Shown here: piece after piece, positions 57,070 through 64,000 of the stretch
Position numbering within the stretch: position 1 is the first letter of the stretch
Layout of the letters: each line of letters begins with the position of its first letter
DNA from: Thermococcus eurythermalis
Lineage (GTDB): Archaea; Methanobacteriota_B; Thermococci; Thermococcales; Thermococcaceae
DNA: 64,000 nucleotides
Direction: 5' to 3'
Assembly: GCF_000769655.1 (NCBI RefSeq)
Contig: NZ_CP008887.1
Location: forward strand, 1,178,001-1,242,000
Notes under the pieces: generated by a model
The model's input: only the letters and a program-made list of their open reading frames with translations
What the model was told of the DNA's origin: nothing
The model's database searches: none
Position numbers and translations under genes: made by a program

Positions 57070-58073
57070 TTAAAAGGGTTTCGAGGATTTAGTGCTCGTT
57101 GGGCGGTTTACTGCATCCCCACCCCAAAGGACAAGGCTCTCAAAAGAAAAAGGTAATGCTCTCATGTAATCCAAGGCGCAGTTTATTGCTTTTTCGTATT
57201 CGTGCTCCCTACAGTTCTCATAACAGATTTTTAATGTGTGGTCACACCTCATATTTTCAGGGCATCTGCCCGAATATCTGCACGGAATGCCCAGGACTGT
57301 CCTGTCTGCTTCCATCTCTATTGAGACTACCGTGTTTGGATTTTGTTTCCTGACCTGTTTTTGTAGCCCATCGTGAATGTACCTGATTTTCTCAACGAGT
57401 TTCTTATAGGAGTACGGGAACGTTTGTTCAGTGCCGTTAATGTTCTCTATGCAGTTTTTGTTCTGATAATAGTTTGGCTGGACGAATACGTAATCAAAGT
57501 AGCCGCCAACTTTGAGAATCCCGTCAAACGCATCATCGCTCAAATACGACACGCCCCTCTCCCATTAGTCGCCGGAATCCAGATCAACTCCTGCCATGGT
57601 CGTGAATGTAATCATACATATTGGATGAACTCCCTGGAAACGTTCTTGCCATAGTTGCCAGTTTGGAGACAGCTCTCATAACTCCAGTAAAAGCCCCTGA
57701 GGTTGCTGTTGTCAATGCTCAGAACTCCATCAATCCAGCCCTTATAGTACGAGTTCACGCCGGAGTATTTAAATGAAATCAGTGCCTGATCCCTTTGGCT
57801 CCCGTCGGGACGCTTAAAGGGTATTGTTATATATAGGGGGACCCCGGAGATGTGATCTGCCACCCACCTCGCGAATTCTTTCCCATCATTTCGTCCGGAA
57901 TCATAGTACGGACCGGTATAGTGAGAACCTCTTCCCTCTCCATCAAGTACAACAATCTTATCAAAACCCCTCTCCTTGAAGTCTTCGACGGTAGCTTTTC
58001 TACTTCCAACGGTCATCCTCGACTCGTAGTTAGAACCGTTCCACTTAACCCACCACAGTGTGAACTTCGCCAC
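57070..58073 (-). pseudogene. frameshifted gene, possibly DUF4855-like
   Basis: Two open stretches on the minus strand belong together. The first (58073-57612) begins MAKFTLWWVKWNGSNY, contains GWIDGVLSIDNSNLRGFYWSYES and ends EFIQYV-stop. The second (57552-57070) continues with SYLSDDAFDGILKVGGYFDYV and VFVQPNYYQN. Between them the protein appears to pass through other frames (YDYIHDHG, then QELIWIPATNG), so about three frame changes lie within roughly 100 bases. The WIDGVLSI and FDYVFVQPNYY pattern suggests a DUF4855-type protein, but I am unsure. It is not expected to make a full product. Confidence 0.65.
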
Positions 58074-58217
58074 AGGACATCACCATTATGGATTATCCCT
58101 GGAGACATAAGAGCATTTTTGGATTTCTACTTGTCAAAATTGCAACGAAGTGATTCAAAAACAAAAGGTAAAAACGGATTACTCAGTCTCCAATTGGATA
58201 CAAAAGTCGAAAAGGTC

Positions 58218-58430
58218 TCAGACGTACTTGAACTCCTCTTCGAGCTCGTCCCTCTCCTTCAGCTTCCAGTAGAGCTTGCCTTCCTTTTCAAAGGCCTCGA
58301 CCTTTCCGTTCTCGGCGAAGCGGAGAAGGTAGCGCCTCACTTCCATCTGCTTGAGACCGGTTTCTTTGGCTATCTCCTCAACGGTTTTTGGGCTGCTCTC
58401 AAGTGCCTTGAGGACTCTCACGTTCTTCAT
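58218..58430 (-). CDS. small winged-helix DNA-binding protein
   Basis: A 70-residue protein consisting of one winged helix-turn-helix (RVLKALESSPKTVEEIAKETGLKQMEVRRYLLRF) and a charged tail. Its ATG overlaps the stop of the UPF0148-like gene by four bases, so the two are probably translated together. The regulated genes are unknown. Confidence 0.82.
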   Translation of the reverse strand: MKNVRVLKALESSPKTVEEIAKETGLKQMEVRRYLLRFAENGKVEAFEKEGKLYWKLKERDELEEEFKYV

Positions 58431-58750
58431 TCTCCCCCCTCCAGAGACCTGTATCTTTCCAACAGGTCAATTATCAGCCCCATCACCCTTAAGTGTTTCT
58501 CAAGCTCGTCGAGGTCGTCGGGCATTGAGTTGGCAAGCTGTGTCAGCTTTTCCATCAGCCTCTCCTCAACTCCTTTCATCTCGCCCGCCATCTGCTTCTT
58601 CCTGTGCTCGCACACGGGGCAGAAGACCCTCCCGTCCTTCTCGAAGAGGGGGGAGCCACACTTGGGGCAGTGTTTGTCGAGCATCTTCGCCCCGGACAGC
58701 ATGAGCGGCATGATTATCTTCCTTATCTCCTCGTCGCTGATCGTCGGCAT
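58427..58750 (-). CDS. UPF0148/autoantigen p27-like zinc-ribbon protein
   Basis: A 107-residue protein. The N-terminal helix IRKIIMPLMLSGAKMLDKH leads into a zinc ribbon (CPKCGSPLFEKDGRVFCPVCEH), followed by a long helix. This is the layout of archaeal UPF0148 proteins, related to the eukaryotic Sjogren/scleroderma autoantigen 1, function unknown. It starts five bases after the arginase-fold gene ends. Confidence 0.85.
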   Translation of the reverse strand: MPTISDEEIRKIIMPLMLSGAKMLDKHCPKCGSPLFEKDGRVFCPVCEHRKKQMAGEMKGVEERLMEKLTQLANSMPDDLDELEKHLRVMGLIIDLLERYRSLEGGE

Positions 58751-58754
58751 CGAA

Positions 58755-59480
58755 TCACCCCATCAGGAGCTGGAAGACCTCGAAAAACGCCTTCTTTCCG
58801 AGCCGGGAGCGCCTCAGCCTGTCCGAGACCTCTGCAATGTCGAATGCGACGATGTTGAAGTTCTCCTTTATCGCCTCGAGGATTTGAAGGAGCTCCTCAA
58901 GCGTCAGCTCGCCGTGCTGGAAGCGGGCTATCTTGTACTCTGGCCTTAAGACGTCCATGTCCACGGTAAGGTAAACGTCTTTGCCGAGGTACTTCTTCGC
59001 CTCACCCATTATCTCCTCAATTGAGTTGGTCTGAAAGTTCTTGTAGGCCCTCCACTTCCCCCTTACTTTCCTGCTCCTTAGCGTGGCCGGGAAGACCTTG
59101 ACACGCCTCGTCCAGAGCTGGGTTCTCTCCGTAGTGGGAATCATGAGAACCGGTGCCATCACGGCGGCCCTCTCCACGAGCCTCTTTTCAAGGGCATAGG
59201 CGAGCCATGAGCCGTGGTCGAGGTAGTCGTGCATCAGGTCTGTGTGGGCATCGACGCTTATTAGCGCTGGCGGTCTGAGCTTCTCGACTATGCCGTAAGT
59301 GGCGAGGTGTTCACCTATGATGTATGCCCTATCTCTGGGTACTCTTTCGGGAAGGAGTTCGACCCTACTGGCTTCAACGATAATGTAGTCATCGATCAGC
59401 TTGTTCCGCTTCAAAAGCTGGAGCGCGTAGATTACACCGTCCCTGTTTGGCCTCTCACCGAAGGGAATGAACGTTACCAT
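58755..59480 (-). CDS. arginase/agmatinase-fold protein
   Basis: A 241-residue protein with ureohydrolase-like metal motifs: ALISVDAHTDLMHDYLDHGSW and LTVDMDVLRPEY, equivalent to the DAHxD and DxD sites. The sequence is short and divergent compared with true agmatinases, so the substrate is uncertain. It is first of a three-gene minus-strand operon with the UPF0148-like and HTH genes. ATG 59480 is preceded by GGTGGGCTGA. Confidence 0.75.
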   Translation of the reverse strand: MVTFIPFGERPNRDGVIYALQLLKRNKLIDDYIIVEASRVELLPERVPRDRAYIIGEHLATYGIVEKLRPPALISVDAHTDLMHDYLDHGSWLAYALEKRLVERAAVMAPVLMIPTTERTQLWTRRVKVFPATLRSRKVRGKWRAYKNFQTNSIEEIMGEAKKYLGKDVYLTVDMDVLRPEYKIARFQHGELTLEELLQILEAIKENFNIVAFDIAEVSDRLRRSRLGKKAFFEVFQLLMG

Positions 59481-59618
59481 TCAGCCCACCAGATGGGGTT
59501 ATGTGCTCCTTTTTTAAATCTTGGTGAAAACCTTTGGCACTTCCGTGTAAATTTTTAAAGCCAAACTTTAAAAAGTCGACCCGAAAGTATAAACCGAAAA
59601 CTTTCCGGAGGTCTCGCC

Positions 59619-60839
59619 ATGATACTCCAGGTTGCCCTTGACTTAACTGACATTGAGCAGGCCATTTCTATCGCGGAGAAGGCCGCCCGCGGGGGTGCTC
59701 ACTGGCTTGAGGTTGGAACTCCTTTAATCAAGAAGGAGGGCATGCGCGCTGTTGAAATCCTCAAGAGGCGCTTCCCTGACAGGAAGATCGTCGCTGACCT
59801 CAAGACCATGGACACCGGTGCACTAGAAGTCGAGATGGCGGCCCGCCACGGGGCAGACGTCGTTTCTATCCTCGGTGTCGCAGACGACAAGACCATAAAG
59901 GACGCAGTTGAGGTCGCAAGGCGCTACGGAATCAGGGTGATGGTAGACCTCATCGGTGTCAAGGACAAGGTCAAGCGCGCCAAGGAACTCGAAAAGATGG
60001 GCGTGCACTACATCCTCGTCCACACGGGCATTGACGAGCAGGCCCAGGGCAAGAACCCCCTCGAAGACCTTGAAAAGGTAGTCAAGGCCGTCAACGTCCC
60101 GGTGGCCGTTGCCGGTGGACTGAACCTTGAGACCATTCCAAAGGTCATTGAGCTTGGTGCAACGATTATCATCGTAGGCGGTGCCATAACAAAGGCAAAG
60201 GATCCGGAGAAAGTGACGAGACAGATAATAGACCTCTTCTGGGGCGAGTACATGATGACGATAAGGAAGGCTATGAACGACATACTCGACCACATCCACA
60301 ACGTCGCCGACAGCCTCAAGCTGGAGCAGGTCAGGGGCTTCGTTGATGCGATGATAGGCGCCAACAAGATATTCATCTACGGCGCCGGAAGGAGCGGCCT
60401 CGTCGGAAAGGCCTTCGCCATGAGGCTCATGCACCTCGACTTCAACGTCTACGTCGTCGGCGAGACCATAACGCCGGCCTTTGAACAGGGAGACCTTCTG
60501 ATAGCAATAAGCGGTTCGGGCGAGACCCAGAGCATAGTCGAGGCCGCCAAGATAGCCAAAGACCAGGGCGGAAAGGTCGCCGCCATAACCTCCTACGCAA
60601 ACTCGACGCTCGGAAAGCTCGCCGACGTCGTGGTCGAGATACCGGGAAGAACTAAGACGGACATTCCAACGGACTACATAGCGAGGCAGATGCTCACCAA
60701 GTACAAGTGGATAGCCCCAATGGGCACCCTCTTCGAGGACTCGACCATGATATTCCTCGATGGCATAATAGCGCTCCTCATGGCGACCTTCCAGAAGACC
60801 GAAAAGGATATGAAGAAGAAGCACGCGACCCTTGAGTGA
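59619..60839 (+). CDS. fused 3-hexulose-6-phosphate synthase / 6-phospho-3-hexuloisomerase
   Basis: A 406-residue bifunctional protein of the ribulose monophosphate pathway. In Thermococcales it runs in reverse to make ribulose 5-phosphate for nucleotides, replacing the oxidative pentose phosphate pathway. The first ~210 residues are HPS (LQVALDLTDIEQAI, KIVADLKTMDTGALEVEMAARHGADVV, VAGGLNLETI). The rest is PHI, a SIS-domain isomerase (IFIYGAGRSGLVGKAFAMRL, AISGSGETQSIVEAAKIA). Upstream are AAACTTTAAAAAG (about 59563-59575) and GGAGGT. Confidence 0.95.
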   Translation: MILQVALDLTDIEQAISIAEKAARGGAHWLEVGTPLIKKEGMRAVEILKRRFPDRKIVADLKTMDTGALEVEMAARHGADVVSILGVADDKTIKDAVEVARRYGIRVMVDLIGVKDKVKRAKELEKMGVHYILVHTGIDEQAQGKNPLEDLEKVVKAVNVPVAVAGGLNLETIPKVIELGATIIIVGGAITKAKDPEKVTRQIIDLFWGEYMMTIRKAMNDILDHIHNVADSLKLEQVRGFVDAMIGANKIFIYGAGRSGLVGKAFAMRLMHLDFNVYVVGETITPAFEQGDLLIAISGSGETQSIVEAAKIAKDQGGKVAAITSYANSTLGKLADVVVEIPGRTKTDIPTDYIARQMLTKYKWIAPMGTLFEDSTMIFLDGIIALLMATFQKTEKDMKKKHATLE

Positions 60840-60847
60840 GGGTTGCG

Positions 60848-61612
60848 ATGCGCTCTTTCACCCATCTTTTTGTCGGGATTGGCAACGCAGGTGCTAGAAT
60901 CGTAGACAGGATAAGCGCTGACGGCGTGGTTAGGGTAACAATCAATCCCGGCCACTACTTACTCCGCAGAGGACACTATGAGGAAAGGATAAGGGAGTTC
61001 TTCTCAAGGCTTCCGAAGGACACATTCCTGTGGCTTGTGTTCGAGGACAAGCCCGTGAACCTTGAGCTCGTGGACTTAATCCTCGAATACAGCCCCTCCG
61101 ATGCAATAAGGATAGCCTACACCCTCACTCCCCAGCGGGAGCTGATTCACGAAAAGCCCCCCTGGGCCGATAACTTTGAGACCGTCTTCTACGACTCCCT
61201 GTGGGACTTCCTGAAGGACGACATTCCCCTGGGAATAGCCTTTGAGAGGGCCTCAGTCTCGATAGCCGAGCTGTTCTCAAGGCTCTACTACTACCTGGAA
61301 AACCAGATGCTCGTTAACATAGACTACGCGGACTTCTTCAACATGGTGCGCGGCGGAAACGTTGGCATAATGCGCCTCCTCGATAAGGTGGACTTCAGCT
61401 GGCACTGGGGGATTTGGGAGCGCGGCCTCATAGGAATCCTCGTTGGCAACGACTTCCCTCTAAAGGACGCCCACGAGATACTTTCGCGCTTCCAGGAGCT
61501 GCTGGCCAAAAAGGATATAATCTGGGGCATTGTGACCGATGAGGACATCAGGGGCGTTGAAATACTCGCCCTGCTCGTGAAGGGGTGGGAGAATGAAGGC
61601 GGTGCTCTTTGA
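60848..61612 (+). CDS. uncharacterised protein with a tubulin/FtsZ-like N-terminal glycine motif
   Basis: A 254-residue protein. Its N-terminus reads FVGIGNAGARIVDRISADG, resembling the first nucleotide-binding loop of FtsZ/CetZ proteins (GxGxAGGxIVD). The tubulin signature GGGTGSG is not present; the nearest candidate is MVRGGNVGIM. The remainder is mixed helix and strand with no other motif I know. ATG 60848 has GAGGG upstream; GTG 60836 overlaps the HPS-PHI stop. It is followed by a HAD hydrolase with a 20-base overlap. Function unknown. Confidence 0.72.
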   Translation: MRSFTHLFVGIGNAGARIVDRISADGVVRVTINPGHYLLRRGHYEERIREFFSRLPKDTFLWLVFEDKPVNLELVDLILEYSPSDAIRIAYTLTPQRELIHEKPPWADNFETVFYDSLWDFLKDDIPLGIAFERASVSIAELFSRLYYYLENQMLVNIDYADFFNMVRGGNVGIMRLLDKVDFSWHWGIWERGLIGILVGNDFPLKDAHEILSRFQELLAKKDIIWGIVTDEDIRGVEILALLVKGWENEGGAL

Positions 61613-62228
61613 CATCGACGGGACTCTGTTAACTGAGATGCCTCTAATCCAGCTCTTTCTCCCCTGGGTCTACGATGAGCTGTCAAAGAGGCTCGGCATC
61701 ACGAAGGAAGAGGCGCGAAACAGGTTCCTGCATGAGATTATGGTTAGAAGGGACACCTACGACTGGCACGACTGGAACTTCTTCTTCAGGCTCTTTAACC
61801 TCGACCTCAACTACGAGGAACTCCTGAGGAAGTACCCCCACAAGCTCCACGTTTATCCCGACGTCATACCGACGCTGGAATGGCTGGAGGAGGAAGGCTA
61901 TCTCCTCGGTGTCGTCACGAGCGGGCCCGAGTACCAGAGGCTTAAGCTCGACCTTACGGGGCTCAGCAAGTACTTCGAGGCAATAGTTACGAGGGAAGAC
62001 GTGAAGGCGATAAAGCCGGAGCCAAAGATTTTTCTGTACGCCCTCAAGGAGCTCGGCGTTGAGCCTTCCGATGCGCTCTACGTCGGTGACTCCCTCACCC
62101 AGGACGTTTACGGGGCAAAGCACGTGGGAATGAAGGCCGTGTGGATTAACCGCGACGGTTTAGACGGCTACCATATGGCCGACTACGAGATTAGAACCCT
62201 CCACGAGCTCAGAAAAATACTGGGGTGA
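61593..62228 (+). CDS. HAD-superfamily phosphatase
   Basis: A 211-residue HAD hydrolase with the nucleophile motif VLFDIDGTLL (D7, D9), motif II VVTSG, the lysine in AIKPEPKIFLYALKELG and motif III YVGDSLTQDVYGAKHVGM. A helical cap lies between. The likely activity is dephosphorylation of a small metabolite, substrate unknown. It overlaps the previous gene by 20 bases. Confidence 0.88.
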   Translation: MKAVLFDIDGTLLTEMPLIQLFLPWVYDELSKRLGITKEEARNRFLHEIMVRRDTYDWHDWNFFFRLFNLDLNYEELLRKYPHKLHVYPDVIPTLEWLEEEGYLLGVVTSGPEYQRLKLDLTGLSKYFEAIVTREDVKAIKPEPKIFLYALKELGVEPSDALYVGDSLTQDVYGAKHVGMKAVWINRDGLDGYHMADYEIRTLHELRKILG

Positions 62229-62233
62229 TGAAA

Positions 62234-62413
62234 ATGAAGGAGCTCTTTAGTGCGGAGGGAGTTTTTATCGAGTACTCCGAGAAGGAGGTAGAGATAAGGC
62301 CCGGCGACAAGCTTGTCCACAGGAGCGAAACGCCAACGGAGCTCTGGTGGAAGCTCAAGGAAGCAGTCAAGGGCAAGAAAGTTCGGGTGGTAGTCTACGA
62401 GGTGGAAGAATGA
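62234..62413 (+). CDS. small uncharacterised protein
   Basis: A 59-residue protein, KELFSAEGVFIEYSEKEVEI followed by a charged segment ending VRVVVYEVEE. The start is ATG 62234 with GGGGTGATG upstream, and the stop overlaps the next gene's ATG (ATGA). It is conserved-looking in composition but belongs to no family I recognise. Confidence 0.72.
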   Translation: MKELFSAEGVFIEYSEKEVEIRPGDKLVHRSETPTELWWKLKEAVKGKKVRVVVYEVEE

Positions 62414-63231
62414 TCGCCCACCTGATAAACACGGACGCAGGCAACAGGGGGAGTGGTAAGTTATACTTAGACTTTAGGCGGAAAAACTTTAATTTTTTAC
62501 ATAATTCTGCAAAGCTGTTTTTAGACAATTATGGAAAAGTGTTGGTAATCACTGGGTTTCCGATTCCCCCGGCAAACGTCCCCGAAACGGACGGCCCGCC
62601 CGGTGCTCTAGCAATATCCAGGGCGGTTACAGAGCTCGGAGGGAGCGCTGAAATCCTCACGCAAAAAGAAGTTGTCAGGGCAATGGCTCCCCTCGGGAGA
62701 ACCTTTTCTCTGAGTTTCACCGAAAGGCCCGATGTGTCCAACTACGAGCTGGTGGTCTTCGTTGAGACTCCCGGAAGGGCCAGAGATGGGAACCACTATT
62801 CCATGTCCGGCCTGAAGATAGAGGGAGAGACCTTTGACTGGGTCGCCGAGAATGCTAAGGACTATGGAGTCCCCACGATTGGGATTGGCGACGGTGGCAA
62901 CGAGATTGGAATGGGGAAGATTCTTGATCTTGTCGTCAGGCACATTCCGCACGGGGAGAAGATAGCCAGCACCGTTGAGACCGACGAGCTCGTTCTCTCC
63001 GCGGTCTCCAACTGGGGAGCCTACGGGCTCGTGGCCCAGGCCTCGGTTGAGTTTGGAAAAAACCTCCTTTCGGGCTGGGACGAGGCCCTTGTCGTTGGGC
63101 TTCTCGCAGAAAACGGCCTCATAGACGGTGTGAGCAAGAGGCGGGAAGCCAGCGTGGACGGCATTCCCGTTGATGTGCACGTTGCCCTGGTGGAGCTCCT
63201 GAAGAAAATCGTTGATAACCGGCTGGACTAA
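62410..63231 (+). CDS. DUF4392 / D-glutamate cyclase-like protein
   Basis: A 273-residue protein with the features of the DUF4392 family, related to D-glutamate cyclase: AHLINTDAGNRGSGKLYLDF near the start, GFPIPPANVPETDGPPGALAI, and the acidic metal/substrate site TIGIGDGGNEIGMGKI. The substrate in archaea is not known. ATG 62410 is used; the frame is open upstream but inside other genes. The sequence near 62450-62540 is more AT-rich than the rest. Confidence 0.78.
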   Translation: MIAHLINTDAGNRGSGKLYLDFRRKNFNFLHNSAKLFLDNYGKVLVITGFPIPPANVPETDGPPGALAISRAVTELGGSAEILTQKEVVRAMAPLGRTFSLSFTERPDVSNYELVVFVETPGRARDGNHYSMSGLKIEGETFDWVAENAKDYGVPTIGIGDGGNEIGMGKILDLVVRHIPHGEKIASTVETDELVLSAVSNWGAYGLVAQASVEFGKNLLSGWDEALVVGLLAENGLIDGVSKRREASVDGIPVDVHVALVELLKKIVDNRLD

Positions 63232-63270
63232 CCTTTTAAACCTCTTCCTGTTTCTCCAAGCGGTGAGGTC

Positions 63271-63891
63271 ATGAACCTTGAGGAGTTCATACCGGATCCT
63301 AAAACCCGGGCGCTCATAGAGAAGACGAGAGACTTTGCCATGCACTTCTTTGAGAGGGAAGGGACGCACGGCTTCAGCCACGTGGAGAGGGTCTTCAACC
63401 TCTGCCTGCACATAGGGAGGGAGGAGGGAGCTGACCTCGAAATTCTCGCTCTGGCCGCGCTCCTCCACGACATAGCGAGGCCCCTTGAAGACGCGGGCAA
63501 AGTTGAGGATCACGCCGCAGAGGGGGCAAGGATTGCCAAACGCTTCCTGCTGGGCCTTGGCTACCTGCCTGAGAAGGCCGAGGCCGTTGCCCATGCAATA
63601 GAGGCGCACCGCTTCTCCCGCGGTCCGGAGCCCCAAACACTGGAGGCAAAAATCCTGAGCGACGCCGACAAGCTGGACGCTATAGGAGCCATAGGGGTTG
63701 CGCGCGTCTTCATGTACTCTGGCGAGCACGGCAGGGACATAGAGGCCTCGCTTAAGCACTTCGAGGAGAAGATTCTCAAGCTCAAGGACTTGATGTACAC
63801 CGAGACCGCAAAGCGCATGGCGGAGGAGAGGCACCGCTTTACGGTCGAGTTCATCGAGAGGATACGCCGGGAAATCGAGGGGGAACTGTGA
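63271..63891 (+). CDS. HD-domain phosphohydrolase (YedJ-like)
   Basis: A 206-residue HD-superfamily hydrolase. Metal ligands are visible in HGFSHVERVFNLC, LLHDIARPLED, EAHRFSRG and LSDADKLDAIGAIGVARVF. The family includes nucleotide and other phosphohydrolases. TTTTAAACC (about 63233-63241) upstream and GAGGTC before the ATG give a convincing start. Confidence 0.87.
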   Translation: MNLEEFIPDPKTRALIEKTRDFAMHFFEREGTHGFSHVERVFNLCLHIGREEGADLEILALAALLHDIARPLEDAGKVEDHAAEGARIAKRFLLGLGYLPEKAEAVAHAIEAHRFSRGPEPQTLEAKILSDADKLDAIGAIGVARVFMYSGEHGRDIEASLKHFEEKILKLKDLMYTETAKRMAEERHRFTVEFIERIRREIEGEL

Positions 63892-63983
63892 GTTCTTCCC
63901 TTTTCTGGCGCCCATAATAACCTTTTTAAAGGGCTTCCTGAATTAAGGGTTAGCCATCAAGGTCATTCTAAGGAGGTGAGAAC

Positions 63984-64000
63984 GTGAAGGCGCCAATCTG
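63984..64000 (+). CDS. start of a gene running off the right edge
   Basis: AAGGAGGTGAG is followed by GTG at 63984 and codons for KAPI before the window ends. A TTTTTAAAGGG box (63923-63933) is the likely promoter. Too little remains to name the product. Confidence 0.5.

Noticed and set aside
57852-58949. 365-codon plus-strand frame opposite the HTH, UPF0148-like and arginase-fold genes
   Set aside because: It is antisense to three genes with good motifs and overlapping starts and stops.
62608-63915. 435-codon minus-strand open frame across the DUF4392 and HD genes
   Set aside because: Both sense genes have clear motifs and start signals; the antisense frame crosses their boundary and promoter and has no recognisable domain.

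Overview
The window is chromosomal DNA from a hyperthermophilic archaeon of the order Thermococcales, probably Thermococcus. This rests on recognisable lineage genes: reverse gyrase followed by TrmBL2, a SurR/Pdo redox pair, a tungsten aldehyde:ferredoxin oxidoreductase, ADP-forming acetyl-CoA synthetase beta subunit, a fused HPS-PHI enzyme, two CGP-CTERM surface proteins and a Pyrococcus-like 30-nt CRISPR repeat. Genes are packed tightly, with ATGA/TGATG overlaps, GGTG-type ribosome binding sites and TTTATA-type archaeal promoters.

Layout. (1) 1-8.6 kb: housekeeping genes (alanine aminotransferase-like enzyme, ThiS/MoaD-like protein, P-loop protein, topoisomerase I), then a surR-ferredoxin-geranylgeranyl reductase operon divergent from pdo. 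The gap between surR and pdo holds a perfect extended SurR motif. (2) 8.8-18.2 kb: the classical archaeal transcription/translation operon rpoH-rpoB-rpoA1-rpoA2-rpl30e-nusA-rps12-rps7. (3) 18.3-25.0 kb: phosphodiesterase plus a PemK-like toxin-antitoxin pair, DNA-repair protein NreA, an aor-MoaD-radical SAM tungstoenzyme locus with a palindrome at its promoter, and tRNA-Ser(GCU) and tRNA-Cys(GCA).

(4) 25.1-46.8 kb: a large CRISPR-Cas island. The first operon is a Tneap/Cst-type I-B module: cas6, a cas8 with an embedded coiled coil, a small gene that looks like a duplicate of the Cas8 C-terminus (a Cas11 candidate), cas7, cas5, cas3, cas4 and cas1. The second is an I-A (Csa) module: csa5, csa2, cas5a, cas8a2, cas3', cas3'' and csa3. 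After csa3 come a scar of degenerate repeats and a cas6 remnant, then a second cas4, a convergent cas2, a leader and one array of about 71 intact repeats plus one degenerate terminal repeat. The two interference modules therefore seem to share one array, one intact Cas6 and one Cas1/Cas2 pair.

(5) 46.9-64.0 kb: acdB, a secreted DUF4139 protein, a SWIM zinc-finger protein, reverse gyrase, TrmBL2, two tandem CGP-CTERM proteins, a degraded zone (a frameshifted gene and a GC-rich stretch I cannot explain), then small regulators, an arginase-fold protein, HPS-PHI, a protein with a tubulin/FtsZ-like glycine motif, a HAD hydrolase, a DUF4392 protein and an HD hydrolase.

The observations most worth following are the Cas8 C-terminal paralogue, the CRISPR scar between csa3 and the second cas4, the hexamer cluster upstream of the Csa operon, and the palindrome at the aor promoter.
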